A stretch of 64,000 nt of DNA from Plazaster borealis (GCA_021014325.1 CM037470.1:2046001-2110000); one strand, 5' to 3'; shown: positions 19,528-32,499, counted from the first letter of the stretch. Notes: generated by a model not told the origin, from the letters alone. Numbers and translations: made by a program.

Positions 19528-19924
19528 TTAAAGGGTCTGTATACGTTTGGTAATGACTCTGAAAATTAATGGCAACAAAAACTTACTTTGTAAGAAGTAC
19601 AGCAGCTTTGAAAAGTATAATGCATTTTGGGAAACTTTTCACTTCGATGTAATGCGGTTATGGAAAAAGATATCACTTTTTATCCCCAAAAATATGAATC
19701 TGAGAAGCGTTACCGAAAGTAACGTTTCTCAGGTTGTGTATTCCAATTGCAGATTATTCTTCCTGCGTGGGCACAACCGCTCCAGATTTTCGGCAATATC
19801 TCTCACACGCTTCCACCTTTTGAAATGAAATTTTCACAGGTTAGTTTGGTGGTATATATCTACAACTACATATGATTGAAACAAACAGTGGGTTCCAATT
19901 ACCAAACGTATACAATCCCTTTAA
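19528..19924. mobile_element. TTAA-type MITE, subfamily GGGTCTGTATACG
   Basis: It runs from TTAAAGGGTCTGTATACG to CGTATACAATCCCTTTAA. The body has AATGACTCTGAAAATTAATGG, ATATCACTTTTTATCCC and CCGCTCCAGATTTTCGGCAATATCTC. The same subfamily occurs at 26570, 40648, 41606 and 47236. Confidence 0.85.
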
Positions 19925-21410
19925 TGTTATTGGGGGGGATCATATTGCTTGGGAGCTTGGCGATCACTATCTGAAACGCTAGCAATAAATGGGGGATACT
20001 TGTATGATCAATGACGCAGAGAGTTGCGTGGCTCATTCTTCAAAGTTTTAAACCATTGCTTTGTTCCAAAGATTGTGTTGAAATCAAATATTAAAGAGAG
20101 CCGAAGGTACAAGATGGGGGACTAGAGCTCTATCTGTTGTTGGAACGTGAAATAACGCATGAGCGCCATTTCAGCAAGTGATGTGTGTTGTAATATCATT
20201 CATAGCAATGGGCAAATGTCTGCACTGATCTATTGCTGCATTAAAAGAGTTGCTTGCTAAAATTGCGTCCAGTGTACATGTCACATTTTAGCCAGAGTTC
20301 CTCATCCTGCGCTTTTGGCGCTCTGTAATATTTGGTTTGGATTGTAAAGTATGCACGGACGCCATTCCAGTAAGCAACTATTTTGAAGCAATTAATAGAT
20401 CAGTGCAGACTATACTCATGGGAGATATGACGGGAACCTACACAAAGGCCGTAAATATCACGTTGTATATTATTAGTTTTATAGTAAAATGTGTTCAATT
20501 AATTCAATTGGGTTGTGTTTTGTTTAGTTGATGGTCGAAATAGAGAAACTCTGTGAAATTAGCCACTATCGTAGAAGTGAAATAATGTTAAGGATTACGA
20601 GTTAGTTTTTGAGGCACCAGCACTATCCAATGAATAGCTGGTTAATCTAAAACTTTCGAGCCATCATCCCAAAAAAGAATTTTTTTAACAGGCCTAAATG
20701 CCATAAATAACAAATTGTACGCAAGTGCACTTATATATTTCTAATTCAACAATAAAGCTGCATAAATCACAAATAATGAGTGTCAACAATCATTTGTAAT
20801 GTTTCCAATTTTATTTCAATCACGTGTCTTATTATACTACATGTAGATGATTAACATATGACGTCACAAATTATGCACAGGCACTCTATTATATTTACAT
20901 CGAAAGGCCACAATTTGATGTGCACAAAAATACCAAAAATAAACACACGCAAAATATTTAACAAAAGCTTACAACATTAAAGGTAATTTAGGTGAATTAT
21001 AAAAATCTGAAATCAGCTGTGTAAAAAATTGATTAAGCTCGGGTGTTTTAAAGGAAAACAAGTAATCAAAGAATTTTCGAAGGAGCTGTGAATGAATATA
21101 CTTAAAATATCAATAATTAATAAATCACTTTTCAACCCAAAATAAATAATTGTATACCTTTATAAACAACTTCACTTTACGTTACGATGTCTCACAAAAA
21201 TAAAAAGTTCGCCCAAATAGCAAACAAGCAAATATGTGTGGATAATAACCATTAAGCTAAAATTAATGCATACTGGTTTTTACAAATTAATATCTATACC
21301 AAAACTTAATGGTTATAGATCAGAACCCCCCCCCCGTCCCCTTTTTAAATTTTAACAACCAGGAAAATAATTGGGAACAATAATAACCGTCCGAAATAAA
21401 GACATACTGC
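19925..21410. other. gene-free AT-rich spacer
   Basis: No exon, RNA gene or clear repeat unit is recognised. A poly-C tract lies near 21330. Confidence 0.5.
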
Positions 21411-21556
21411 ACTCTAAAAGCTTTAGGGTCAGAATTGAACCGGACCTGGGTCCCGTGGGGCATGAAGCCATTTCCGGGTCAGCCTGACCCGGAAATGGGT
21501 CAGGCCCCAAGCTTGAAGTCAGAATCCGGGTCAATTCTGACCAAGGAATTTTCAGA
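21411..21556. mobile_element. CCGGGTCA-family repeat, copy near H1
   Basis: It begins ACTCTAAAAGC and includes GGGTCAGAATTGA, a GTCCCGTGGGGC block, and the palindrome ATTTCCGGGTCAGCCTGACCCGGAAAT (21471-21497). It ends with GGGTCAATTCTGACC. Relatives lie at 29285, 50092 and 51508. There is no coding capacity; it is a foldback MITE by structure. Confidence 0.65.
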
Positions 21557-21770
21557 TTGTTTTTTTTGCTTTACAAATTTCTATAAACGTAAAGCTTCTA
21601 TCTAAATATTGCAAATCCAATCGTAACAATTATCAACACAGAAAATACAGTTAAATTAAATAAGGTTTTATAAATATGAATAAGTAGATGCAATTTTTTA
21701 CGAAAACAAATGATAATTTTAGATTGCTTGAGAGAAGTTACTTTACACAAAATTCATACAAAGGAAAGAG

Positions 21771-22568
21771 TTACTTTTTCTTTTTAGGTGCGTCTTTGCC
21801 AGCAGCCTTTCCACCTTTAGATGTCTTAGTAGCCTTTACTGGCACCTTGGCTGGTTTCTTGCTGGTCTTTGCAGCCGGTTTAGCATCTGGCGACATAGCG
21901 GCAGATGGCTTCGCAGCCGATTTCTTCGTTGGCTTCGCCGCTGCAGCTTTCTTCGCCACCGGAGAAGTGGTTGTCTTTTTCTTACCGGCGACAGACTTTG
22001 TCTTTGGCTTGATCATCTTCGGGGTGCGGAGTGGGGAGTGGGACTTGCTCAACCGACTCCGGACCTTCTTGGATTTGCTGACTCGTGGTGTAGCGCTCAC
22101 CGAGCGTGCACGGGACCGGGGGAAGGGTTTCTTGCCGGTCACCTTCGGTGACGTTGACCGGCCACGCGGATTCTCAGCTGCTTTACCCTTCACTGTTTTT
22201 TTAGTCTTCAGCTCCGCCACCTTCTTTGCGCGGGTCTTAGCAGCAGGTTTGGGCGCTTTGGGCAGCTTGTATCGTCCCACAAGAACCGCTGTGATGTCAG
22301 CCTGGTCTCTCGGTCGCTCAATAGCCCCCGTGGCCAGTGCCTTCGTGAATGCGTTCTTAAGGTGTACCCCTAGTTTAGCATCCGGATAATTGGCACCTAT
22401 CCACTTCTTTACTGATAGCACGCTTGTGCCTTTCCGTGGGTTATCGATGCTGTCTCGTAGAGCCTCCATGAGCATGTCGATAGTTTTTGGATGGGTAGCC
22501 ACAGGCCGCGCTTTCTTGCCAATATCTTCAGCGCCCCCACCATTCTCAAATACGGTAGAGTCAGCCAT
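21771..22568 (-). CDS. H1: histone H1 (linker histone)
   Basis: This intronless 265-residue protein binds linker DNA at the nucleosome dyad and compacts chromatin in the nucleus. Residues about 24-102 form the winged-helix GH5 domain (HPKTIDMLMEALRDS, SVKKWIGANYPDAKLG, LKNAFTKALATGAIE, VGRYKLPK). The C-terminal tail from about 103 is rich in Lys, Ala and Pro and carries CDK-type sites (TSPK 139-142, RTPK 181-184, TSPVAK, SPDAK). The ATG at 22568 has a good context (ATAATGG), and the frame is far more GC-rich than the flanks. I see no histone 3' hairpin downstream of the stop and no other histone gene nearby. It is probably a replacement-type H1 with a polyadenylated mRNA (inference). Confidence 0.95.
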   Translation of the reverse strand: MADSTVFENGGGAEDIGKKARPVATHPKTIDMLMEALRDSIDNPRKGTSVLSVKKWIGANYPDAKLGVHLKNAFTKALATGAIERPRDQADITAVLVGRYKLPKAPKPAAKTRAKKVAELKTKKTVKGKAAENPRGRSTSPKVTGKKPFPRSRARSVSATPRVSKSKKVRSRLSKSHSPLRTPKMIKPKTKSVAGKKKTTTSPVAKKAAAAKPTKKSAAKPSAAMSPDAKPAAKTSKKPAKVPVKATKTSKGGKAAGKDAPKKKK

Positions 22569-22755
22569 TATGATGTTTCATCAACCTCAACCAGGTATCA
22601 CAGTTAACACGGCACCGTTGCTTGGAGTGAGAGTTTAGTTTTGAGTATATTGTTCTGCTCTTGAGTATACACAGCTTTGTGTTGTGATGCAATTCTAAAC
22701 GGTCACACCACGCTGGTTTTTACATTGATTTGAAACCCTGACGTCACCCCCACAC

Positions 22756-22765
22756 TTTATTTATA
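22756..22765 (-). promoter_or_regulatory. candidate TATA box of histone H1
   Basis: The minus strand reads TATAAATAAA about 190 bp upstream of the H1 ATG. A TGACGTCA-like CRE (about 22738-22746) lies just downstream, near the expected start site. A classic H1 box (AAACACA) is not clearly present; AACACAAAG near 22680 is the closest match. Confidence 0.45.
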
Positions 22766-22799
22766 GACTTATTACGGACGTCCTGGAACCAACTCGTGA

Positions 22800-24410
22800 A
22801 TAATTCATGAGCCGGGGCTCAAAATGGATCGCTGTTGGAAACTTGTGTTTTTGACACTTCTATTTGGGTAAACCTATCACTTTCCAGTTTATAATTGAAT
22901 GTTTTTGTTCACAAAATGGCATTTTGACGACCATATTTCCCTCGATTTATCATAGTTTCAATATTTAATCACAGAAGAAAAAGTAAAACTAATGACAAAA
23001 AAGTATCAACATTATTTTCAAATGCTCGAATGTTTTATCTTTCGGTGTTTTTTCTCCCTTTTCAGTTGTTGCAGCGAAATTTGAAAATCGTAGCATAACG
23101 ATGAATGTATGTGTATTGTGTATCCTTTTGATGTACAGACATTTAATTGGTAACTAAAGGTAACAAATTAATTTGAAATGCGTCCTTCAAGTAATAACTA
23201 GTTGATACACTGGCGGTTTTTTTTTGGGGGGGGCAATAATTTATCGGCTAAACGTATTCTAATCACTGCATAATTATTCCCAATTCGTTATTTTCATATA
23301 TAGTTTCCTAGTTTAGTACTAGAATTAAGTTCAGTCGTATTTGTTCTACTTGTGTTTTGAGAGACAAAAAGAAAACAATTAATTTCGATCCCGCGTCGAA
23401 CATCAACTACACGGCGAATTCAAACCTTGATCAGATTAAATCTTGGTACATAAATCGTAATTATATAATATTTAAGGACCTATTTGTATGTTTGTTTGGG
23501 GTTTTTGAGGGGGTTTTTTTTGTTTGTTTTTTGTTGGGGTGTTGGGGTGTTGGGGTGTTTGTTTGTTTGTTTGTTTGTTGGGGTGTTTGTTTGTTTGTTT
23601 GTTTGTTTGTTTTTCTCTTCTTCTTTCTTTCTTTCTGTCTCTCGGTAAGTTTTTGTTTACGTTGTTATTTTATCAAAGGAATACACACAAGTATGGGTTT
23701 TTTTTAACTGCCTTGAAAAAAAATCATTCAAGAGACGAAAAGTTATATAACTGTTTATATTTTGTATGTTTATAATATTGACAGTTATTTTTCAGACAGT
23801 TTTTCCCTGGGTTCTTACATTTCGTCTTCGACCGAAGCTCGTGCTCGAAGAATACTTTATTTTACATTATTTTAATTTTCAAATCAGATTTATTATTTCA
23901 AATTTTATTTGGCTTATTTTGCAGGCTCTCTGCTGATGAAGCGATGTAGTTTGTTCCTTGCTTGCATTTTCATTATTACTGTAAAATTATTTATACTTAT
24001 TCAAAATAAGTTGACAACAAACTAGCAGGTCGAGGTTCTATACTCCACTGGAGTTGAGAAACGTTAACAACATTATTTTAGTAACCCTGAAAACCAGAGG
24101 TAATCACATTCTTCATCTACTTACTAAAATGTATCTACTTTATAAGTATGTAAAACTCTAAATCAAATTATTTTAAAGTAACAATTTAGAATAACAAAGA
24201 TATACGCAGTTTCCCATGTACCGATCTTAACTCTCGCATTTCCTCGTATATGCTCACGTGCTTTGGCAGCAAACTCTCATAGATTCTATGTTTCATCCTT
24301 AGTCTTCATTATCTCGCAGGGTTTTTTTTGTTTTCATCAAATAGTTTGATGCCAATCTTATGAGCAACCTCAATTTTGACTTCTACGCGACTCCAGTGAC
24401 GTCATGGCAG
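22800..24410. other. gene-free spacer with simple repeats
   Basis: No exon is supported. It contains GTTT/GGGGT low-complexity sequence at 23510-23640 whose reading frames are artefacts of composition. Confidence 0.55.
23510..23640 (+). repeat. TGGGGTGT and (GTTT)n low-complexity repeat
   Basis: Several TTGGGGTG units are followed by two runs of GTTT, then a CTTT run. The array is G/T-rich on one strand. Confidence 0.9.
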
Positions 24411-26569
24411 TAGCTTCATTTCTAAAATTATTATTGTCATAAAATGACATAGAAATAAAATGCGATTCTACGGTCCGTAAGCGCAGGATTCCGCCACAAT
24501 GACATTGGGCCCAGGTATTTGTTACATATAATCCATGAATTTTGACACAGGGCGCTGTTTATGAAAACAGTGAAATTAATAGCATTTCTAACCATTGGAG
24601 GTGGGCCTGTGTATTATTGATAAAAAGTAGCATTTCGGTCTTTATGTACTACCACTCACCAGTAGGGCGCCCCCTTTTGTTAACTTTACGACTAAACTTT
24701 GACCACTCCCAACCACAGTAAAAAAAAAAAAAAACATTACCGCCAACTCCGTCAAGAAGCAACCCCCCCCCCCCCGCCACAAATCAGCCATGGGAAATAC
24801 GGTTACCAGCCAAAACTTCATCTGGTGTGTACTATTTTTGATTGGTTCCTTAAAGTTTCATCCTCGGATTGTAACCATCGCTATTTTCCCCTTGGGTAAG
24901 TTGCATGTGAGACATTATACGCATCCACAAAGGGATTTCAGCGCGTTGAGCTGAGACTCGTCGTCTTACGTCACAGCCACTCTGTCTCTTTTGTCCGCCA
25001 TGTTGTTTTTACCCGGGGGCTACACTCTGCATGTTGGTTGCCTGCTGGATTCCACCAGTGTAATGTACATGGCATATCATGCGGGATTACTGGGGGTATC
25101 CTTGGAGCTTAAAATAACATCAATTAAAAAGCTCTTGGTGAGTTGACAATAAAGTGCAGTCAAGAAGACTGTGAGAAAGCGTTCTTGTTGGAATAATCAT
25201 AATCCAATGAAACGCAACCACTTCGAATCAGAGATGTGGATATCTGCTTTGAAACCCGATCTGTAAGTACCGAGTGTGTATACAGAGGATAGCAGTTTAA
25301 CCCATCTTAGGAAAAGTTATTTTGGAGAAGGTTTTAGCAAAGGTCCTGTTTGGTTTCCGGAACGGAATCATCGGGTTTTTTTAAGGAAGGGAATTTGTGT
25401 CATCTCGTGGGGGAAAATGAGAAAAAATACTTACAAATTAACACTGTTGTTCTATCCGTGTTTTTTTTTAAATAATGTGTTATCGCTTGAGAGCAACCAA
25501 AGGTTAAAGAAAAAAAGACATAGACTTTTCAAAATCAACCGATAGTCTTTGGAGCTGTAAACATTGTGGTACAATTTTGAAGTAAAATAAATGCTTGTAG
25601 TGCCTTTTATTAGCAGATCGTTATTTATACAGAAGTAGGATCGTTAAACAAGAAACCATACTCTTTTTACAGGGAAATCTGAACAGGGAAATTCAAAGAC
25701 AACTTCCTGCTAATAAATGTGTAGATAGCGTATCTCAATAGAGACACTGTAAACATTGATAAGTATCATGATCCACTCCAACTGACCCTCAATTCAAGTT
25801 GATTAATTTGGGTCTTCGGTCAGCTCACACCAGCGTGCCTCGCTCACAGTTACCATCTCGTGTAGACATTATTTCAAGGTTTGGTTGTCCATCCCTTTTG
25901 TCCAATATACCTTGTGATTCCCGAGTGGTAACAGTGCTCCGAAATAATATAACGGACTTTCTTCGCGTGGCGTTTATTTGACTTCAGTGACGTCATCGCA
26001 TGTTAGCATGACGGGAGTATTTCGTAGGAAATCGACTACTCGTCACGTGTCATATTGAACGAATCACAAACAAATATTTGTTTCTCGAGAGCTCTGTTCG
26101 TTACGGTTTATATAAACACTGATTGTTGATTGATTATTGGTCGATTGTGGGTTAAACAGTTAAATTCAAGGTAGGGCCTACCTGTAAACGAGGCTGTCCG
26201 GGGGATTTTAAGCTTCGCGACCCCATCAACACTGAAGGGTGAACAGCAGTCAGTAAACAGTGGACTTGTCCAGCGTGGTCCACAACTTTCAACCGTCGAG
26301 TGCTGGGATTTATCGGGCTTCATGCATACACTGTTGTCCCGTGGGTGTCGTGTGATGGAATGTAACTACAAGAGCGAAGGCCGACATCTATATATTTCCA
26401 CATTTGGTAAGGAATTGCTTGTAGCAGATTTATACGTCAGTATTACTTCAATACCGGGATATGAGAAGAATAACGTTTTAACATATTTATCTTATAGGCC
26501 TATGTGTTGTCTTTGTTTTCAAACTTGAAGAGCACTCTACAGCTAAAGCCTTAATTGGTCAAATCAGCC
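24411..26569. other. gene-free spacer
   Basis: No exon is recognised. It includes a possible fragment of the GGGCCC/GTAAGC MITE near 24475-24515 and poly-A/poly-C tracts near 24720-24775. The ORF at 26322 on the + strand shows no protein-like features. Confidence 0.5.
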
Positions 26570-26953
26570 TTAAAGGGTCTGTATACGTTTGGTAATGACT
26601 CTGAAAATTAATGGCAATAAAATCTTACTTTGGATAAGAAGTACAGCAGCTTTGGGTACTATAATGCATTTTGAGCAACTAAGAAGTACTGCGGTTATGA
26701 AAAAGATATCACTTTTTATCCCAACAAAATTGAATTTTGAGAAACGTCACTGACAGTTACGTTTCTCAGATTGTGTATTCCAATTGCAGATTATTCTTCT
26801 GTGGACATAACTGCTCCAGATTTTCGGCAGTATCTCAAAAACGCTACCACCTTTTGAAATAAAATTTCCACAGGTTAGTTTTATGGTATATCTACAACTA
26901 TAGGATTGAAACAAACAGTGGGTTCCAAATACCAAACGTATACAATCCCTTTA
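26570..26953. mobile_element. TTAA-type MITE, subfamily GGGTCTGTATACG
   Basis: It runs from TTAAAGGGTCTGTATACG to CGTATACAATCCCTTTAG. The last base of the right TTAA is changed. It is the same subfamily as 19528-19924. Confidence 0.85.
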
Positions 26954-28348
26954 GTATAAATAATGTTCGTCTTGAATTAACTGCTTGTAAAATGGTTCCT
27001 TTAGAACCACTGTCTTTTTGGGGGGCAAGTGGATTCTTTTTAAATCCTAATTAGGGGTATGTCGGAACGCACAGGAAAAAAGTTGCAATGGATGGTATCG
27101 TTAGCTTCGCATTCAAAAATAAAACGTTGCATTGGCCTACGGTAGTTGATTTTGAAGCTATAAAAACAAACACAAATAATAAACGTTGTTCGGAACCCAT
27201 CGAAAATTAGATTGAAAAGTCCCCTTGGAGAAAATCCACCGTATTACCCCGGGAACAGTTGTGTGTTATTACATTTTGAGTGTAGTCGTTTCGACAAGTC
27301 CGCAACCTAATCTAATAGCGGGACTACACAACACGTTCGGCCGTGCCATATGGCGGATCATCCCCACCGCGATGTGGGTCTCGAGGCCCAACTGCCACGG
27401 AACATTTTGTTGTTTTAAAAAGCAACTCTGATTAATGGAAGCCGAGCAAACATTATGCGAAGGTTGAAAACACATCTGCGACGAGCATTTGGTTCAACCT
27501 GTCTGAATTAAAAAAACATTATTCTAAGTCAGGTATACAACCTCGTATTGCGATCGACCTCATCTCTGTACATAGTAATGGGAATCTTGGTCCATCTGGG
27601 AAAAGGTTGAAATTTTGTTTTCAAGTATTTAATTTTGTATAAAATATTATTTGGTATATTATATAGAGATATCGTGTCAATATTTTCAGTTAAGGGAAAA
27701 CAAAATAAACAAAACACATATAAATAAAATGAACAAAAAACTCAAACGCCTTGGTAAAGGCAACATTTGGGCCGAAAATGGCGTCCAGCAACCACTTAGA
27801 CCAAAGAAAATTATGTCGCAACTCCCTCAATACGCAGCTCTGGTTCAACACCTCCGGAGGGCGCTGTTCGTAGCTTTTATAATAAATAATGCAGTATATG
27901 TCTCATTTTGTTTTTTTATTGCCTAATATTTGACCATAGCTACATCTCTCACGTTGAACTATCTTAGTATAATATTATCACTAAGTTCAAACAGACAAAA
28001 ACATCTACGTTATTAGGTCTGAGTACGATATAGCAGGGGACAACAGAAAGGCGTCACACGGGGTGTACTGCTGCTGCACATAAAGCAGTGCTAAATGGAA
28101 GCATACCACATTATTATGGACTTGATTATTTGTTGCTATTTATTTATTTATTTATTTTATTTTTTCTGTTGAGATAACCTACGTCACTACGCCAACGCTA
28201 AGCCTGTTTAGTTACTTTCCATCAACGCGAATTCTTATGACGTATAAACATTCAAGCCTTACGCACTGTATGTTTTCTAACTGGCAATGCAAAAAAATCG
28301 CTTCGTGTTTGCAAATTACATCAAGTATGAACTGGTCTTTTTAGAGCT
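26954..28348. other. gene-free spacer
   Basis: No exon or domain is recognised. An (ATTT)n microsatellite lies at 28136-28165. Confidence 0.5.
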
Positions 28349-28727
28349 TTAAATGTATCGTACACGTTTGGTAATGACTCAAAACAAATATAAGCATAAA
28401 AACTTACTTGGTAACAAGCAACGGAGAGCTGTTGATAGTATAAAACATTGTAAGAAACGACTCCCTCTGAAGTAACGTAGTTTTTGAGAAAGAGGTAATT
28501 TCTCACTAAATTAATAATAAAAACTTCTTGCAAGAAGTTTTTATTCCTATCTAAAAGTACACAAATTTGTACAACAAGGGTGTTTTTTCTTTCATCATTT
28601 TCTTGCAACTTCAATGACCAATATTGAGCCCAAATTTTCACAGGCTTGTTATTTTATGCATATGTTGGGATACACCAAGTGAGAACACTGGTCTTTGACA
28701 ATTTCCAAACGTGTTCAGTGCCTTTAA
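28349..28727. mobile_element. TTAA-type MITE, GTATCGTACACG/GTGTTCAGTGCC ends
   Basis: It starts TTAAATGTATCGTACACG and ends CGTGTTCAGTGCCTTTAA, with the central TTCTTGCAAGAAGTTTTTATTCC hairpin. The two ends carry different subfamily sequences, as in several other copies. Confidence 0.85.
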
Positions 28728-29284
28728 CAATTATTGTTCGCTCTGAATCGTGTGTGTTCGCCTGAATTTACAATTATCCAGTTACAAGCATAATCCTGTC
28801 TTTGTGTATGTACAAGATAACATGATGATGATGATGTTTTTTCCCGATGGAATAAGCTCAACTATCAGGGTCCGTGAATCCCGATTAAGCGTCTCCATTG
28901 TGAAGTCCACGCCGTGATAATAGCCACATGTCCCCGTGGTGTAATTCCAATTACCGGTGGATGACCGTGTTCAACGGGTTCTTTTGAGGTGATCATAGTC
29001 GGAACTCGCATGATTGGTTTGGGGGTATTTCTTTTGGTAATTGTAACGACAGGGATTCCAATAAACTAGGCTCCATTGGGTGAAGCGAACTATAGTGGAA
29101 GGTTCTGCATTGAATTTAATGTTCATATTAATATGCCTATGTTTCAAGAAAAAATAATTGATAACACGTCTTCGGACGAAGGAATTATGCCATGGGGGGC
29201 ACCAAAAATGTATATAATCTTGCTTTTCCTTTGAATATTGTTGGTAATGGTTTGTAATACTGTTTGTAAAATTACCCCAGCAGG
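28728..29284. other. gene-free spacer
   Basis: Nothing beyond a short GATGAT repeat near 28820 is recognised. Confidence 0.5.
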
Positions 29285-29535
29285 TGCACTTTAAAATCTA
29301 CCGGGTCAGAATCGACCCGGATTCCGGGTCCCACTATGGGGCTGACCTATATCCGGAACAGGCTGAACCGAAAAGTGGTTAACAAAATAATGGGATTTTT
29401 ACTCCGATTCTGCATAATTTTGACCCATTTCTGGGTCATTTGAACACAGATTCCGAGTCTTTACTGACCTGGAACTGGGTCAGGGCCCACGGGACTCAGA
29501 TCTGGGTCAAATTCTGACCCGGAAGTAATTAGTTA
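29285..29535. mobile_element. CCGGGTCA-family repeat, copy 2
   Basis: It starts with CACTTTAAAATCTACCGGGTC and ends with CTGACCCGGAAGTAATT. Multiple GACCCGG/CCGGGTC half-palindromes and a GGGCCCACGGGACTC block match the copies at 21411 and 50092. Confidence 0.65.
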
Positions 29536-31504
29536 TATTAAGCTTTTGCTAAATTCCTAACTACTAAATATACCACTAGTTTTGCCACTAAAGTTCCTCT
29601 TTTTAAATAAAATCAGTTTGCTACCTTACACGGCAATTCCTTCCATGATTGACTGTGTTATCTAGTTATATCGTTTCTATTCTGTGTTTTTGTAAGAGTA
29701 TTTCGAACTGTGTAAAACGCTGATATCGTCTGATACGCTGCTAAAAATGATTGACAAATTCAAGTTTGTCCCCAAAAGAGAGTAGTTATACCACACATTG
29801 TAGTTGTTTACAGACAAGCAAAGATATCAGCAGTTTGCAGTTGAGTTTATTTGCTCAGTCTCACCGACAGGTACAAATCTAACGGTTACAACTTCTGACA
29901 TGTTCGTCATAAAGCCCGAAATTACTCCAATTCTGTATCTTATCACGAAGCAAATAACCAATCAATACAGCCGACTAATCAATCAACAGAAGTGGGTGAT
30001 GAACTTTGACCCTGACCTCTGTATCAGGTTATCGAATCGCGATGGACAAAATATCAATCACGATATCGAACCAAGCAATCAATTATAAGGCACTGACAGG
30101 TTTCTGTGGTAGCATGTTGTTTTGATATGAGGTACCATGGTTAAATCAAACTGTCAAACTCAGGGACTTTTCTGTTGGCCTAGAGACTGCAATGGCCTTT
30201 ATTCTAGATAGTTCACCTTTTCCATAGATTCTCCACAGTGGAATCGATGTTAGTACAACCATGTTAGAGGAACACTGATGTTACACTCTTTACAGGGCAA
30301 AATACATACAAGATAATGATCACAGAGGAAAATATACAATTTAAAACTGAAAGCCGAAAGGGGATGATGAGTTCACGTTTGAATCCCATCACTCCTGATG
30401 ATGCCGAACGGTAAAACAAAACGATTTTTAAGTAACCCAGTGTTCTCAAAAACAATATCACGACAATACTTTTACAAGATTGATTTGAATGATATCTGAA
30501 TGGCAAGACAACAAACATAAACACGTTTTATAATACACGATATGTATCCATAAAGTTTCAGTTTACAAACCTAAAACCTGTGCGAAAAGTCATTAAAAAT
30601 ATTCCGAATCACTGTCATGTCTGACAAAATTGTGCCACAACACACAGTATATTGCTATGTATGCACATCGTACGTGCATCAAATAATTTCAAGAAATTTA
30701 AACTATTATTTCGAGAACGTGACAATTTTTATGAAATTTCTGAGAATGTTTTATCGATGTGGTTATTGAAAACCCGAATGGGTGGATTAATGTACTCTTC
30801 CCAAACAAATAATGGGTTTTTTTGTGTATGGTATCGTACATTATTTAAACAGAGTAATAACAATAACTAGACAAGTCGGTTTGTACTTAGTATACATGTT
30901 GTGTTCCATCAAAGACTTCTCGGTGAAAAAGTTCCTTTAGTTGATACGAACATGATAATTAAAGGTGTGGTTCAGGAATTTTGATACCATTTATTTTTTC
31001 TGTAAGATAAATTAAAGATAAACATAAATGAATGATCCATATTTAAAAAGTATAATAACAATAACTTTAAACTAGACAAGATTTTTGTGTCGGATGTACG
31101 TTTCTTCTTCGACCGAGTCCTCCTTAGTAAAAAGTTAGTTTAGGACAGAATTTGAACCAATAATAATGAGCAATTTGTTGCTTCTAAGAAGAGCGTACGT
31201 GCAAAAATTCGTTGTAAATAGTACATTCATGTTAACATATAATACATTAGAAAAGAAATATGTTCATACTCAAAACCCAAATTCCGTTGTGCTCAAGAGA
31301 ACATCACTTATTTCAACTAACTTTTACCGTAGTTTTGTTTTTAATATAAACTGTTTCCCTCAGGGGAGGCAACATTTTCGACTTTCTTTCACATGTTTCA
31401 GGACACCATACAATGTAAACTTGCACAATATTATAAATAATGTCATTATCAAGTTATAAACCACAAGGGAAACTGATGACTGGGTAAAGGAGACCGCCAA
31501 CATA
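29536..31504. other. gene-free AT-rich spacer
   Basis: No exon or RNA gene is recognised. The open frames at 29804 and 31166 lack protein-like composition. Confidence 0.5.
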
Positions 31505-31505
31505 G

Positions 31506-31625
31506 GGCTTGATAGCTCAGTTGGCAATGCGCCGGCACGTTAATCCGGAGGTCGCAGGTTCAAGTCCTGCGCTATAGTAAATGTTTTCTTTGTTCAGCCC
31601 AAAATCATAAACAATGACATTGTAT
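31506..31625 (+). mobile_element. tRNA-like SINE head
   Basis: Perfect Pol III promoter boxes are present: A box TAGCTCAGTTGG and B box GGTTCAAGTCC. There is a good T-arm (GCAGG/CCTGC) and a plausible anticodon arm with GTT. The acceptor ends do not pair and position 33 is C, so a working tRNA is unlikely. The following TTTTCTTTGTTCAGCCCAAAATCA resembles sequence at 38090, as expected for a SINE body. Confidence 0.6.
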
Positions 31626-31679
31626 ATCTTAACCTTTTGACTGATCTTTTGTGTGTTTATATGCGTATTTGTTTTATCT

Positions 31680-31920
31680 TCTTTTTTTAATTGATATATA
31701 TTTTTTATTGCGGGTAATTTTTGTTCTTTTTTTAAACCAGCTGGAGAGGAGAGCCTCTATACAGGAATTGTGTTTCTTTTAGGCAATCCTTCAGGCTCAA
31801 GCTGGTTCTCTTTCCTCCTTCCTCTTTATTAATTGCTCTTGGTGTAACTTTGTATGGTTTTTACCAATGTGCAATGATGTACTTTTTATCTGCCCGAGAA
31901 ATGAAATACATATAAAGCTC
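31680..31920 (+). mobile_element. probable retroelement 3' end
   Basis: A block with GCCTCTATACAGGAATTG, CCTTCAGGCTCAAGCTGG and a terminal GAGAAATGAAATACATATAAA resembles a LINE 3' UTR. No coding frame is attached. Identification is by general appearance only. Confidence 0.3.
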
Positions 31921-32499
31921 CAAACATACATACCATGTTTTTCCCCTGGCTTTATCGAGTGGCGTAAGCACGGGGACGTGATCCCTTATCTCTTCAACCA
32001 ACCCTTGGCGTAACATACTTAAAAACCCATCAATAAGATAGCATCAAACCTAATTCAAATTGACAATGTTTTCACGGGGTGGTGCATTGAGTCTAAAGAA
32101 AACATGTACAAGGTTGGTTCACAAGAGTCCTGACAACCAATGAAAGGCTGGGGTGTATCACGCTTGGCTAGGCGTCACTCATGCTCGAACAATTCCCACA
32201 TAATTGCGAGATGGTAAAGCGATATAATAAAGTACTTGTTACGTTTTTGAGTTCCATGCCAAACCCCACGCCAGGCAAATAAACTATACCGGTTTGAACT
32301 GATACTGTGGAAGGTAAGACTTACAATTTTTACCTCAATTGAAAAGATTTTCGCCATAAAACCGTTCATGAATTCATTATGCTTGTCATGTATTTATGAG
32401 AGGCGAATGGTGACGAATTATGATCAACATTATATCAACAAGCATGTCGTGCAATGAGTGTATGTTTTGGCGTTAGTTAGTATTATATATATCTCTGGT
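31921..32499. other. gene-free spacer
   Basis: Nothing is recognised. Confidence 0.5.

Noticed and set aside
21688..22389. 233-codon + strand ORF over the H1 gene
   Set aside because: It is the antisense shadow of the Lys/Ala-rich H1 tail. The minus strand gives a clear GH5 domain.
23357..23707. Cys/Val/Phe-rich ORF
   Set aside because: It is produced by GTTT/GGGGT low-complexity DNA.
31506..31578. functional tRNA-Asn gene
   Set aside because: The anticodon arm reads GTT, but the acceptor stem does not pair and U33 is replaced by C.
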